Positions 45,690 to 58,799 of a stretch of DNA of 64,000 nt are shown here, in pieces; the first letter of the stretch is position 1; each line of letters begins with the position of its first letter. The position numbers and the translations under genes are program-made. The notes under the pieces are model-generated. The model searched no databases. It saw nothing but the letters and a program-made list of their open reading frames with translations, and was not told the DNA's origin. This DNA is from Ashinkailepas kermadecensis (Eukaryota > Arthropoda > Thecostraca > Neolepadidae). The stretch is from contig JAOTOM010004315.1 of assembly GCA_034440615.1 (NCBI GenBank), positions 1 to 64,000 on the forward strand. Reading direction: 5' to 3'.

Positions 45690-47395
45690 AAGTTGTCCGT
45701 ACGTAGTTGGTGTGCGGCTCATGACGTTTTGGAGGATAGACCGTCACAGAATTATTGGCGTTTAGAGCATCGTTGTGCACGATAACGTTGCATAGAAATA
45801 ATGTACTTCAACTTACCGCCTCGGGGTGGCGGGGTTTTTACATACCGAATTTTTTTTACACGATAGCGGAAAAACGGCGACTCGCAGCCACGCAATATTG
45901 TCAGTACCTTCTCCTTGATCATTTTTGCGTCTGAAGTGAAAATGTGAACCTCCAGTCATGCAAGATAATTGACCTAACTCAGGACAAATAGACCCACCTT
46001 CAACATTATTTCAGAATCGATAACTGATACACACGAAGATCTATTAAAATCAAAGTTGCTACCTGAGTGTAATTGGGCAGTGTCTTCAAAACGTATATCT
46101 CGGACTTTGGTTTGAGCTCATGTCAGTGACCTGAGGCTACGCCAGTTTTGGCCCATTTTGGGCTAATTTTGCTATTCTTGTAGTATGCACGCTATTTTAA
46201 CATAATTTTTACATTGGTATGCATGTAGAAGCATCAGGAGAAGTTCCTTATCCAATTTGTTCCACTTCCGTCAAGTGGCCTGAGGTCAGGTCACGATAAA
46301 GTGGTCAATGTGGGCTACGCCTGTTTAACCACTGCTATTTGTAATGGTTTATTTCGAGCTTTCATGTCCGAAACGGTGTCAAAGTTGCACTGCACGACCC
46401 AGGCTACCATAATATGCCGATATAAAATGTGTTGGAAAAAATATGATTTTGTCCAAAGCCGACATTCTGGTTACCCAAAATATCCAAAAATATAGACCAC
46501 TTTCAGACCCTATTCGTCGGGGGCTTTCCGATGGTAGCTCGCTCGTATTAGTGCAACATTTAGTTGTGAAGTTAGAAGACGGGGTGAAGTTAGAAGACGG
46601 GGTGAAGTTAGAAGACGGGAGGATCTGACCGAAGAGACGGCGCGGGTTCAGACCTTATGAAGACCTTGAGAACATCACCCACTCCCAGATATTGTGCCCG
46701 GATCCTTACGGACGTGTAATAATTCACCTGCGGTTCATCGAGGGTCTCAAGTCAAGCGCTTTTTATTGACAATGACAAGAAAGCAGTAATACTCGTATCG
46801 TGATTTATGTTGGTTGGGTGTCGGAATCGTTAAAAAATCTAACAATGTCTACATTCTCATGTATTGCTGTATGCTTGGCTTTCACCGGCCACTTTCACCG
46901 GCCACCACACCACCGAAGGCGTTTCGAGCGCCCGAAGCCGGGCTTCGCGCGCGCTTAATTACGCGGGCGTCAATTCTTGCAATCGTTGGGGGATGGCTTC
47001 GACACGTAGAGGCAATGAGAGGCTCGGGTCGGATTGGGGATGCGCCCATAGCGGCTCGTGATGAACAATGGAAATAGGTGTCGGATAGACAACATTGGGG
47101 GGGGGGAGGGAGGAGCAAGGCTCACCAAGAGTATGCAAAACAACACCCACGTTTGCTTACACAAATTTGGCATTTTCGGCATACCCGATATCAACATCAA
47201 ATCAAAGGGCATGAGCCAACTAAAAACACGCTTCGAAATGACTTTTCATTCATTTAAGTTCGATTTCACCTGTAGCTGCGCTTCACCCCTTCATGATCGA
47301 TAAGCAATGCAAACAATGCTATACAAAGCTTTGTCAATTACGCTCCATCCTTCAGTAAACATAACAGGACTGGTACAAATTAGCCATGTCCCACA
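45690..47395. other. no gene seen; 18-bp triplet repeat at 46566-46620
   Basis: AT-rich sequence. GAAGTTAGAAGACGGGGT occurs three times in tandem at about 46566-46620. A G-run lies near 47097. Confidence 0.5.
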
Positions 47396-47399
47396 TCGT

Positions 47400-47800
47400 G
47401 ACAGCGCGATCCATTTCCTCCGCCCCGTCCGGTGGACCGGTGCGCCTGGAAAGTCCACAGCGCGGTCCCCGACTCGGCGGGGTGTGTCAGGGCAGAGCCG
47501 CGGTCCTTCTCCTGGACACTCGGAGCACCGACCACGGCGAGAGCGGCCTCCGGTCGCCCGGGCAACAGCCGGAGATGGCCGGAGGCCGGTGTGTGGTGTC
47601 GGTGGTGCCGCGGAGCAGCTCCGGTCCGAGCTGGCCGCGCGCTCGCCGAAGAATGTCGCTCGAAACTGGATGTGTCGAAGTCGAACGTCACAGCTCCGCC
47701 AACCGGTTTCGATGGCATCGGAGTGTCCAGCAGGATGTGGACAAAATCCAGGTGGTGACGCCGGTTTTGGTCAGTCGGTCATGGATGGTCATGGCGCCTC
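47400..47800. other. GC-rich island
   Basis: A GC-rich segment with open frames on both strands and no recognised domain. Possible promoter or exon, undecided. Confidence 0.4.
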
Positions 47801-47909
47801 ATCTGCCGGCCAGTGGAGATGATGCAACGACGGGCGCTGGCCAGTCGGTGGTCGGGTGCAGGTCGGCGTCCTCTGGTGCACTAATAGCTGGACACCGGGC
47901 TGTTGTTTC

Positions 47910-48060
47910 ATATACTTTTGAGGGAGCGATTGCCCTCCAATGTTGGCTTTGCCCTCAAATATTTTCAACCTTTAGCATGGGACCATATGGAGTGTGCCCC
48001 CCCCCCCCCCAATCCATTTGGGCCTGCTCATTGCCTTCATGAATTTTGCCCCCCACACAT
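47910..48060 (+). repeat. dispersed repeat, copy 1 (TATACTTTTGAGGGAGC type)
   Basis: It shares with 50543-50650 the ordered words TATACTTTTG, GGGAGC, CCCTC, AATATTTTCA and GGGACC(A/G)TAT. Both contain C-rich runs. It is an old interspersed repeat of unknown class. Confidence 0.45.
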
Positions 48061-48271
48061 TTTTTGGGGGAAGTCAACACCCGTGGCTGAACACCACCTT
48101 TCATATCCACGAAGACTCAGCTGGTCTGTGTTGAGGAGTCAGTCATCCCATTAAATAAGCTTATGCCCCGCTTCGGCGATTCAATATCCATGCCCATACA
48201 GCTGAGTTGGCATTCACTCTACAACCTACAATTATCCGTCAAGTTCAGCATTCCAGCGGACCGGGCTCTTC

Positions 48272-48366
48272 CACTGTTCATTGGTTCCACTGTTCATTGG
48301 TTCCACTGTTCATTGGTTCCACTGTTCATTGGTTCCACTGTTCATTGGTTCCACTGTTCATTAGTT
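48272..48366. repeat. 16-bp minisatellite, 6 units
   Basis: GGTTCCACTGTTCATT is repeated six times, almost identical. Open frames across it are by-products. Confidence 0.95.
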
Positions 48367-48389
48367 CACGAAGAGCGTACGATTCGCCG

Positions 48390-48830
48390 CGCCACGCGCG
48401 CCCCGACAACGTTTCGCAGAGTCGGGAACGTGAGCGTGCTCGCGCCTACTGCTCGCCGAACGTGGCCCGTGCCAAAGTGGCTGCGCGCTGCCGACAACAG
48501 GTGAGGCGCAGCGCACGGTGGCGACAGGCCGGAGCGATGTCGGCTCGGTGGGCGATAGTGGGCCGATAATTCAGCGTCGCCTCCGGGCGAGTGCCGCCCG
48601 GGACGGCGCGACAGGTTCGGCTCCGGGCGCGGCCGGGCCGCTCCATTGTGTGAAAGCCGGCCGGGCCAAGAATTTACAGGCTCTCGTCTGGGGCGGCGGC
48701 CCCGCGCCGCCCGCGACCGGCGCAGCTTTGAAGGGCACGCGCTCATCGAACCTCAAGCTGATCGGCGCACCGCCGTGGGCCACAGCGCCGGACAGGAGGC
48801 AGGCAGCACCTGCTCAACAGGCAGGTTTAT
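48390..48830. other. GC-rich CpG island
   Basis: A GC-rich segment right after the 16-bp array. No recognised domain; possible promoter. Confidence 0.45.
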
Positions 48831-50540
48831 CATTGTGTGCTAAAGAAAAAACGTTGCGACTTCTGTGGACTGCTGATAACTATGTGATAAAGACAAATGA
48901 AAGCCGAGGTGTTTGTCTCGCGTTTGTCTTCCCTCCCACCCCATCCGTACTCCGTGCATATATCCGTACTCCCCGTCCGTACATAGCTCGATACTCTCCA
49001 GCCTGGTGGCGGTTCCGAGGGAGATAAAGGCCCCGGCGTTGATGACGGCGGACAACAGAGGGGTTGACATGGGGGAGAAAACGATAACATGCTTGGCAGA
49101 GCCGGAGCAGTGTACGACTCAGTTTTGGAAAACGCCTGGTGGAAAGAGGACGTGGTATTTGTTTCGACGTACATGCACGCTACAAGCAATGGTGATAGTG
49201 ACTGTGTCCATCCTTATCGTCGCCATACAAAGCGAATAACAAAACAAATGTTGCTGAAGTATTGGTAAGCCTCATTGAAAAGGTGAGCGATCCTCGGATT
49301 ACCAGAGGTGTGGTTTTGTGTCGGAAATTTCCAAGTTGAAAATTTTCGAAATATTTTTTAATGTCTCCGATTTTTAAATATTTGTATTCTTCAAAATCAA
49401 CGTCGGGAATAAAGAGGATATCCCGAAGGGCAATTTGATGCAAACAAAATTCAGAACTCTGGTACTTTTAGAAGAACAAAACATGCCAAAATGGACAAAT
49501 ATATACAATTCATCTTGGGAAATTGTTGAACTAAAAATTGACTTTCCATGAAAGAAAATATGTTCCATTGCCTGCTGGCTATCTGCACATGTTTAGAAGT
49601 CTCTGAAATATGTCATATTAAAAGCCCTACAATTTTCTGAATGCGCATGAAATTTCAAAATTAGTCGTAAAAACTGCTACATATAAAAAAATATTTTAGA
49701 CCAAAACGATGGGCCGGAACGAGATATTTCAGGTGCCGTCTTAAAATCATCTGTCAATTGATATTTACTATCTCAAAAGGCTATTTCCGGAAATCCAAGC
49801 AGCTTGACCCTTTTAAATCACCAGATTTGATAACCTACTAGACATTGCAGTCACCAGAAATAACAGAAAACGGTCTGAAAACATCCTATTTCACCCATCG
49901 CGCAAAAATACTAGATTTAAAATTTGCCAATTTTTCGGAATTTCCGAGAATATATTAACAATTCCTAAGGTGCCCACGGCCCTAGATTCCATGTTCACCC
50001 ACAAAATTCGGTTTCGGCGAACTTCGAATTCGTCACCGTTTGTACCGATTTGGTAATCAAAGCCAAATCAACGCCGTTTAAACTGCTTTCGTTTACCGAA
50101 CATATGCACCATTGTGCGGAACAGTGTCCCATGCGCAATGTCACACGCGCAGTGTCCCAAGAACGTGAATAATGAAGTCACATGGAGGTTGTGAAAATGA
50201 TGATTCCGGGCACAGCCTACGTGCACCGTAACAGCAAAGAGTGGCTTGCAAATAGGTGTTCGACTGTATGTCCATGTAAATGACGCTCTGCAGGTGGAAA
50301 GAAAGCATAACTGTATTTCTTGCTGTGATGTTAGCAATATCGAATATGGTCAGACTGCATCGCTATCATGTTTGATGGCATTCAGTACGTGTTGTAAGTA
50401 ACCACCAGATGTTCTGAAGTAAAATTACGCCGTTACAATCACCACATAATATACATGCCGACAGCACTCACTTCATGTAACGGAGCGTCAACCTTAGTGG
50501 GAACCTATATCAACCTGGCCATCAGCGTCACAGCCACGGG
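48830..50540. other. no gene seen; AT-rich
   Basis: AT-rich unique sequence. No recognised domain on either strand. Confidence 0.45.
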
Positions 50541-50542
50541 CG

Positions 50543-50650
50543 GAAGTTTATATACTTTTGGGGAGCCGGGCCCCTCAAAGCTAGTGCGCTCAATCCAAAT
50601 AATTTCAGTGTTTGATACGGGACCGTATTGAGTGCGACCGCAAGCCGATT
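50543..50650 (+). repeat. dispersed repeat, copy 2 (TATACTTTTG type)
   Basis: Related to 47910-48060 in the same order and orientation, with many differences. Confidence 0.45.
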
Positions 50651-50933
50651 TGTGTCCTCCGATTTTATCCGGCTTTGCAACAATTTAGCGAGGTTCTGGT
50701 CCCTGGCCTCAGTCAGCCACCATTTGTCATGTACCAGCTATTTAACATAAGCTGATACGAAGGAAAATGGAAATCATGTAGGCACGGTCCCAGGCACGAG
50801 ATGTTTCCTCAATCGCTGCCATGACAACGGCACGCTAATTGCTGCCGGCTAATCGCTTATGAACTGATTAATTAGTGAATGATTCATGTCGCAGTACTAA
50901 AAGTAGTATGATTCGTCAAGATGTACATTGACG

Positions 50934-50980
50934 ACTTTGACTGAGCAGTCAAAGTTTCAATTAGCACTAATTGAAACTTT
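50934..50980. other. two adjacent hairpins sharing one arm
   Basis: ACTTTGACT (50934-50942) pairs with AGTCAAAGT (50947-50955). AAAGTTTCAATTAG (50951-50964) pairs perfectly with CTAATTGAAACTTT (50967-50980) over a 2-base loop. The shared AAAGT makes them compete. Confidence 0.7.
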
Positions 50981-50984
50981 TAAA

Positions 50985-51700
50985 GGTTGATGCTTGACAA
51001 CGAGCTCTTTTAGAATGACAAACAATGATTCAAAATCAACATGTCTGTTGTGAATTGTTACATTCTGGAATTTCCAAGCTGCTAACTTGTCAAGCAGCCA
51101 AGTCCAGTGTCCATACCAAGTCCATACTTGTCAGATTTGTGGGATGTCGGTAGACCGAGATTGCGTCAATAAAGACGCGCAACGGTTAAGAAAGTCCTAA
51201 TTTTATGATTAATTACATGAAGTAGTTGATCGGCTAATGGAAGTCTGACAACACAGATCAACTTTCTAATTCCGTAACATTAGAATGGTGCAGGAATCAA
51301 ATTGCTAGCTGCTCCCAATTAGAAGTTATTCAGAGATGAAAAGCATGACACGACTCTTGAAATGGTATGCAATTCCTGACGCGGATTCTGAAAACCATGA
51401 AAAATGTGAAAAATGAAAACCCAGACACAGCTGGCTCCTTTGCAATCAACATAGTGACACGAAACATCAAGAATGCAATCATCACGAAGGATGGATATAT
51501 TATGTATGACATGAAAATGCAACGGTGATCCAAACTTTTGAGATTGCTGACCAGCATATCACGGACATGCTCCTCCATAGTCCGAGCTTATGCAATAGCA
51601 GAAAATGTGAACAATCTCCAGCCATAGACCGCACCAAGTCCAGCACCACACACCCAGTGCAGTGTCGGCTCTTTGTGCAACGTCGAGCTCCGAAGACCAG
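50985..51700. other. no gene seen
   Basis: AT-rich unique sequence, no recognised domain. Confidence 0.4.
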
Positions 51701-52045
51701 CTTTGACTGCGGCCGGAGATCGCTCTGACGTCACCACGGCGCCTCGTGATCGTGCTGAGGGCGGCGCAGTTGAAGGTCGCGCGGCGCTGACCCTGTCGGC
51801 CCACCTGCCTGACCCGGCTCCTTTGTGCAGGCCGCCGCCCGCCACATGACGCCCATTGCAGGTCGCCGCAGCCCGGCCCGGCCGGCGCGTCTCGAGTGCG
51901 GCAGCTGGCCGCCAAGGATGAAAAATGCCCCTGCGCGGCCGCCCCTGTCGCCAGCTGCCGCAGCGGGCGCCGCCCAGACGCGCCGCCGCCGGCCGCCCAC
52001 CCTACTACGGCGGCCGGCGTAAAAACGGGCGCGCCGCGGCGTTTC
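51700..52045. other. GC-rich CpG island
   Basis: A dense GGCCG/CGCC segment with sharp borders to AT-rich DNA. It begins at a GCTCTGACGTCACC with one TGACGTCA at about 51727. Possible promoter. Confidence 0.5.
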
Positions 52046-52283
52046 ATAATATTATGGTTTGGCAGGTGTCGAGACGATATGGAGAGTGGGTCGAATTAGC
52101 GTAGGTATTGTCACGCGTGATGACGGTGCGCTTTGTGAGTCATGCGACGGGAAAACAACGATGAGGCGGTCGCGAAATGATGAACGGCTCGCGGTAAATC
52201 TCATCGTCGGGGTTCGGTGGACGGCAGCCGCCGGAAAACGCCTTCAAAGCGAGCGGTGTACCAACTGTTCAGGAGTACGGGCA

Positions 52284-53994
52284 ATTTCATTAGACCATTC
52301 ATTTGCATTTCATGTACGGTGTGTAGGCAGGTGTAATTCGGTATTCCAACAGAGGGCAATTGCTTCACCGATATGCGCTCAGCTCGATACACCAGATCCA
52401 TGCTTTCCCACGAAGAATTTAGTTCAAGATAAGAGAGCACTTTTGTAGATTTCGGCACTGTTAAAATAGCAGCGTGTCGTTTGGCTTATGTTGAGCCGAC
52501 ACGCGTGCACGGCATTCTCGTGAGGACTGCTAGGTCATCTAAAGGTGAAATATTTCATGCTTCCAAGGCTATTCTAGTCCTATTTGCGAAGTGGCCTCTG
52601 GGACTGAAATTTGAGCTGGATATGAATGCTTGTCGCATCCACAAAAATGCGGATTCGTGTAATATGTAGTGTAATTTTACGGTGTAGCCTCTCATCGTAC
52701 GTTCGCAGGCTTTTTGCGCCTCCAAAAAAGCAAGGGGATTTGCTAGAAGATGCATCTTCTTGTCAGCATATCAAAATGGAAAAATGGGCAGTTCTACACT
52801 TAATCTTTTCGGGCCAAACATCAATAATCAATGTTATATATTTGTAATTATAAATAGTGTTTATAATGTAACACTCTGCCGGTGCTGATCTCCAATGAAG
52901 CTAAGCACACAAAAACAATCTATCTCAGATTCGGACGGATAAAGGACTGATGTTTCCCGCCACGTGCCCACTGGCATTTCTATGTAGGCTAACACGGTTG
53001 GTGAGAAATTATTTTGGTGATGTGTCGCATTTCCTTGCCAGCTTGCCTTCAACGTGTCAACGAATTTACCCAAATGTGTCCCTGTTCTCCTAATGAAGTG
53101 CTATCGATTGAGTAAAGGATAAATTAGGTTAATCCATCGTTCCAGAAGACAGCTCGGGAGAAATGCAAATACCTGATCTTCCGAGCAAGGGCCTCGGGGC
53201 CTCGTTTGGCCACGGAGGTCCCTCACTCATTGTTTGCCACGATCGGTCATAGGGTTAATGCTAAAATGTATTCTTTTTGAGGAGGGAAACTGCCTCCCTG
53301 CCCCCTAATCTTTCCTACATCACATGCCAGTGGGCACGTGGCGGGAAACATCAGTCCTTTATCCGTCTGAATCTGAGATAGATTGTTTTTGTGTGTTTAA
53401 CTTCATTGGAGACCAGCACCGGAAGAGTGTTACATTATAAACATTATTTATGATTACAAATATTAAACATTGACTATTGAGGGTCGGTCCGAAAAGATTA
53501 AGTGTGAACTGCCATTTTTCATTTTTATATGCTGACAAGAAGATGCATTTTCTAGCAAATCCCCTTGCTTTTTCTGCAGGCGCTAAAGAGCCTGCGAACG
53601 TCCGATGAGAGGCTACACCATAAATTACCCTACAGATTACACGATCCGCATTTTTATGGATGCGACAAGCATTCATATCCAGCTAATTTCAGTCCCAAAG
53701 GCCACTTCGCAAATTGGACTAGAATAGCCTTGAAGCATGAATATTTCACTTTTAGATGACCTGCAGTCCTCACGAGATGCACGCGTGTCGGCTCAACACA
53801 AGCCAAACGACACGCTGCTTTTTACAGTGCCGAAATCTAAAAGTGCTCTCTTATCTTGAACTAAATTCTTCGTGGAAAGCATGGATCTGTGTTCGAGCTG
53901 AGCGCATATCGGTGAAGCAATTGCCTCTGTTGGAATACCGAATTACACCTGCCTACACACCGTACATGAAATGCAAATAATGGTCTAATGAAAT
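52284..53994. mobile_element. 1.7-kb long inverted repeat (foldback-like element)
   Basis: The left arm 52284-52977 and right arm 53325-53994 are inverted copies over about 680 bp with scattered mismatches and small indels. Outer ends are ATTTCATTAGACCATT and its inverse; inner ends are GCCCACTGGCAT and its inverse. The 347-bp spacer is unrelated to the arms. Neither arm nor spacer encodes a recognised protein, and no clear target-site duplication is visible. It may be a foldback transposon, a pair of inverted copies of one element, or an inverted duplication. Confidence 0.9.
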
Positions 53995-53999
53995 CCCTG

Positions 54000-54880
54000 C
54001 CCGGATGAAAACGTGAATCAATTAAAATACTCTGATTGTAGCAAGTGATCAATCTATTATTATTATTATTATCATTATTATTATTATTATTTTATATTAT
54101 AATATTATAATTATTATGTTCGTCCTTCCAGTTAAGCGATTCCTAGCCCATCCTAGCAATTGTTCCTTTTACTCGTTATGCACACCTCAACTACAATCTA
54201 CATCGCGACACAGGATGCAACAATTCAACTCCATTTTCGAATATCCTCATCCCCTCAAAGCGAGAAAGCCCACCAGCCCCCACCCCTCATCGTCTCCAGG
54301 GCCTTAGCAGCCTCCTGACATTCGTTTCAGTGCGATTGGGTCGAAAGGAATTTGCCACCTTAGTTAACCTAACGTGGCGTAGGAGAGCATCTACAGAAAT
54401 GGTGGCTAATTATCATCATCGGAACAGGGATCGAAAATTGATGTGTACAGGAAGTCATTGCATACTCACATGCTTAATTAAGTCTTGCCCAGGGAGACCA
54501 ATTCCTCGTGACCAGTAGCCCTGAAAATATCCGAATATGCGAATGATTCACAGAATCTATTCTTTTTATATGGCCTGAACCATTCTATACGCACAATTTG
54601 ATTCCTGCCTTCTCTCCACCTCTTCTTTGTCGGCGCACAAGTCGGGTTTGTGTGTGCTCTTTCTTTTCCAGAACTGCATTTGATTAAGATCGAGGATGAG
54701 CGAAGGCTACCGAAGCATCGAATAATTTACCAGCGTCTCGAGTTGCAAATCGTTCTCATTAGCTGCGCATGTGTAATCGCCCCCTCCCTACCATTAACCT
54801 GTTAGGCCCGGGAAGCCATCAGGAAACCTGCCGCGGAAAGTCGTAAACGGCGACCACGCGTACAAATGTGTACGCGAGCC
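54000..54880. other. no gene seen; (ATT)n at 54055-54118
   Basis: The ATT-type microsatellite passes into an AT palindromic run (TATTATAATATTATAATTA). Otherwise AT-rich unique sequence. Confidence 0.5.
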
Positions 54881-56905
54881 ACCTGCGTGCGGTGATTCAG
54901 CTTCAGTGGCAACTCGGCGTGCCATCAAAGGGTCCGCTCATCGGTCTGCCGGGCCGCTCGCCATCCCTCCGCTTCGCTGCTGCTCACGCCCACTTCATCA
55001 GTCACGGCGCAGGTGCAATTAGAAAATCGGCGGCAGCTAGTCGGCATCTCGGCCGCGCGGAGGTGCCCAATGAGAGCAAGAGAGTTGGCCACGCGCTGCG
55101 CACCTGCCACTCCGCACGCGAGTCCACTTGCAAGGCGCGCAGTAAACCTGCCGCTAAAGGTGCCCCCTGGCGGCAGGGGTCAGCTGGCAGGCGGCGTGTG
55201 CTCGCCAATAGTGGGCGCTGGAGGCATGTCCTGGTTTGGGAAACTTTGTGGGACGTTAGGTCAAGAAACGGACGAACCTTCTTGCGTTCGGTGCGGAAGA
55301 ACCCGGCGCAGTCCAGCGTTCTGCTCCGTATGCGTTTTTTAATCAGCGGCTTTTTGTCGTTTTTTTGCCAAGGCCGAATATCTGGAATTGTTTTATGTTG
55401 TCTTGTATGCCATATGTGCACCCGCCCTCTGCGCCACTCCTTTGTTTGCCACCCGGCGTCTCTCACCTTTTCTATCTAGCTTGCCAGATACCTAATGCCA
55501 CACAAGTCGGTTTAACGTCACCTTTCTTGACGTAAATTATATCTAGCGGATGGCACTTTGTCGTTGCTAAAAAGGTAGCACTTGTGTTATGCGCGTTCCA
55601 GGTTAGTCCACATTCGAAAGCTCTCTAAAGCTGTGTGATATAATTGTGCTGGATGGAATATGTTAACAATACGCATGGATGGTGGATGCAATATGTTACC
55701 AATGTCCATGGATGCTCATCTACATCTCGCTGAAGAACCTGGACCACCAATATTGACATACCCCCCCCCCCCAAATGATTCCACAATTTGAAATGGACAC
55801 TATGGACGCTCACCCTCAGCACAATTCAGGTGCACGCATTCCCGTTATTGCCTGCTGCGCCGGCTGTGACACCTGCTGTGAGTAGGCGTGCTGAATGCAA
55901 ACCGCACCACCGTAGGTCCGGTTTCGGGTATGCGTCATACAGGTAGGTGTTCCGTTGTAGCCTCATTTAGTGCAGGTGAGTGACGGATGACCCAGATGCC
56001 ATGCGACAGTTGGCGGGTGTCGCCGGGCTGCGCGAGGGACGCATGGGCCACAGCCGTGCCTGGCGACACGGGCACTGGACACGTCACACGACAATCGAGC
56101 AGTCGCACACTGTCTGCACTCCGGCCGAAATTGGACTGCTGCGACCAGTGTTGGGCACGCATCTCGCAAGTAAATGCGCTAACTGTGCATCCCGAACTGT
56201 GGAAATAGCACGGGTGACACGGTGTTTCACGGTGCTTTTGGCTTGCGAGTGCTTCCGCTCAGCTGATGCCACACACAAGCGTCGGCGCGGTGTCTCAGGA
56301 CACGTAGGTCACGTGTCATGACCAAATCACGCGACCGGTGACCGGACGAAGCCACCACGGGGCATACGACGCTTGCTTTGAACCAGAATTAAGAGTACTT
56401 GAAGGAAAGTTTGTAGTGGAAGGCGGTAAAATTTAAAACGGGTCTAATCATACTGGTGCAACAGTTTTGGGAAGCTGTAGCGAAATATTCAGGTTTCAAG
56501 AGAGCAATGTTCTGGTCCCGCTGGATTGAGTTGGGTCTGTGTCGGCTAGGATTCGCTGGTTCCGGCCACTCACATGAAGATTAAGGCATATGCACGTGGA
56601 TAATGGCTCGTGCTAGCTCGAGACTATGGCCTCTCTAGTGGAAACTATGGCTCGAAACTATGGCCTCGAAACTATGGCCCTTAATCCCATCATTGTCATA
56701 ATGATGATAATTTATAAGTGAAATAATTAATCACTTACACGCATATATTTCATCATCAGGATTATACTGTTCGACACGATTTGAATGATATTCTTAATGT
56801 TTCGATACATGAAGACCATCTTAGGTCACCATAAGTTGGACTGTTCTATATTTCGCGGAAATATAATTGGCAGATAACTACTCCACTTTCTATTGTTGAA
56901 ATGTC
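54880..56905. other. no gene seen; GC-richer patch at 54900-55220
   Basis: Open frames of up to 203 codons in the GC-richer patch have no recognised domain. A C13 run lies at about 55760-55772. TAAGTGA...TCACTTA forms a small inverted repeat near 56716-56740. Confidence 0.4.
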
Positions 56906-56908
56906 TGA

Positions 56909-57036
56909 AATGTCTCCGAGGGCATTGTCGGTAGACAGTCGGGAAGTTTCTGACAAACGTTGCTATGGTGGCAATGTCTCCGAGGGCATTGTCGGTGGAC
57001 AGTCGGGAAGTTTCCGACAAACGTTGCTATGGTGGC
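56909..57036. repeat. 64-bp tandem duplication
   Basis: AATGTCTCCGAGGGCATTGT... at 56909 recurs at 56973 with two base changes. A third partial start follows. Confidence 0.93.
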
Positions 57037-57352
57037 AATGCACCAGTTCAGCTGTCCGCCTGAGTGCTCGGTAGTTTTTGACATGGGGTGAAAATTTAGC
57101 TTAAGAAGCAAACAATGAACAAATATTCACGGCATGGCACCGTGCAGGATCGAAAAACGTAGGCGATTGGCCGTCAGATTTCAGGCTACGTTGACCATCT
57201 TCCTGTTGAAACCATATCTTTAAAAGAAATCAAGAAAAAAAGAAAACGAAAAAGGTATCAAGTCTTTAAGAAGCATCATGGAAGTCTTGGGCTTGTGCTT
57301 CGTCTATGTCGCAATTCATTCCATTCAAAAAGAGTACGAATAGGCATGGGTG

Positions 57353-57514
57353 TTGGTTGGTTATTGGTTTTACGACACGTCGACCGTTGAGTCATGTAGC
57401 GTCGCCAATCTCTCACGCCGATTGGTCACGGGCGAAGAGTAGCGACAGGTGAGACTCGAACCCACAACCTTTCGATTGTGAGACGAGCATCTTATCCCTA
57501 GACCACTCGTCCCC
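57353..57514 (-). mobile_element. tRNA-derived SINE, copy B
   Basis: It has the same structure as copy A at 17438: tRNA-like head with A and B boxes on the minus strand, a body, and a 3' end GTCGTAAAACCAATAACCAA. The flanking TAGGCATGGGTG (57341-57352) and TAGGCATGAGTG (57515-57526) form a 12-bp target-site duplication with one difference, so insertion was recent. Confidence 0.92.
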
Positions 57515-57739
57515 TAGGCATGAGTGTGCGGAGTGAGCTGGAATGCTACTTTCCGATATATGGACACATATAGACCCCACCACTTTCGCCGCCGTTTGTA
57601 TTTCAAAACCGTGACGCGCAAGGTGGTCGAAAGGTCACACCAGGCAGATGTGCAGTGACTCGAAGTTTTCTAATTTGACACTCGGATCTATTTCAAGTGA
57701 AAGCCTCAGCACCGACACACAGTCCAGTCCGCAGTCCGT

Positions 57740-58790
57740 AGTCCAGTCATGTACGCGTTTCCATCACGCGCCGCCTGCCACGTCCGTATTCCCACGGGTG
57801 CACGGGCGCGCAGGACAGCGGCCGGAGCGAGCGCCGCGGCCGCGCTCGACACACCCAACAGCGTTAACTGTCTGTACCAGTCAGGTCCCGCCATGTCCAG
57901 GCCAATCTATTCACCCCCTTCTCGGCCTTTCTCACGCGCCGTCCGCCACACCGGTCCGCCGGACCGGGGCGAGACACCCGGCGCGACGAGTCCACCGGGC
58001 TGCCCGGCCGCCGACCTGCCTGTCGGTCGACCCAGGCGACAGTTTATTACGGTGGGCATTTGTCGCGGTGGCCGCCGCCGCCGCGCCGGCTCGCTCCCGC
58101 TCCCGCTCGCGCTGGCGCTGGCGCTCGCGAGCGCGTCCGCCGCGGTCGCGCGCGGCGAGCGCGGACGGCGGCCGCCGCGACGCGCCGGCCAAGGCCACGG
58201 CTCGCTTCTTGCGCGTGTCTGGCGGCAGCTGGGTCGGCCGCGCTCCATCTGGGCGAATTTACGTCACAATCGTGTGTGTCGCGTCTGCGCCGCGCTGGCC
58301 GGGCGGCGCCAGCACCTGCGCGCCGGCGCCGTCTTTCAGCCGCGTCGCGCCGCCGCGACCATTGTGTCCGGCCGTGCCGGCCGCCGGCGCTGAACAACCC
58401 CACCACCTGGGGGCGCGGCGGCGCGTCTCGGACGGCCCGCTTTGTCGACGCCGGCGCAGGGGAGCCTGGTCACCGCAGTGCGGCCAGCCTCAGACGCGGC
58501 GGCGGCGCGGCGGCTGCGCCAGCCCGTGCCCGAGCCATTCAGCCGGCTCGGCGCTCCTCTCGTCCGTCAGGCGGACTGGAAGCGTATCGACGTTGCATCG
58601 AGAGCACCTGGTTCGGCTGTCGAGGGGCGCCTGCCGCCCTGTGGCTCAGCCGGCACCCAGTCGGGTGATGGAGGGAGAAAGAGAGACGTCACTTGTCATC
58701 GAACGCCAGCGCGCACGGCTGCCGTCGCCGGCCCAGCGGCCACACTACATTGGTTGCTCACCTGCCCCTCCTCCAGCTTGATTACATCGG
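57740..58790. other. largest GC-rich CpG island of the window
   Basis: About 1 kb, very GC-rich and CpG-dense, open in most frames on both strands (longest 377 codons on the plus strand), with compositional Arg/Ala/Pro-rich peptides and no recognised domain. No single frame stands out, so the open frames are treated as composition. It is the best candidate for a promoter or first exon of a host gene. Confidence 0.5.
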
Positions 58791-58799
58791 GTGCCTCAC

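Noticed and set aside
57648..58781. 377-codon frame in a GC-rich segment
   Set aside because: Several overlapping frames of similar length on both strands exist there; the peptide is Arg/Ala/Pro-rich without any domain, as expected from GC-rich DNA.
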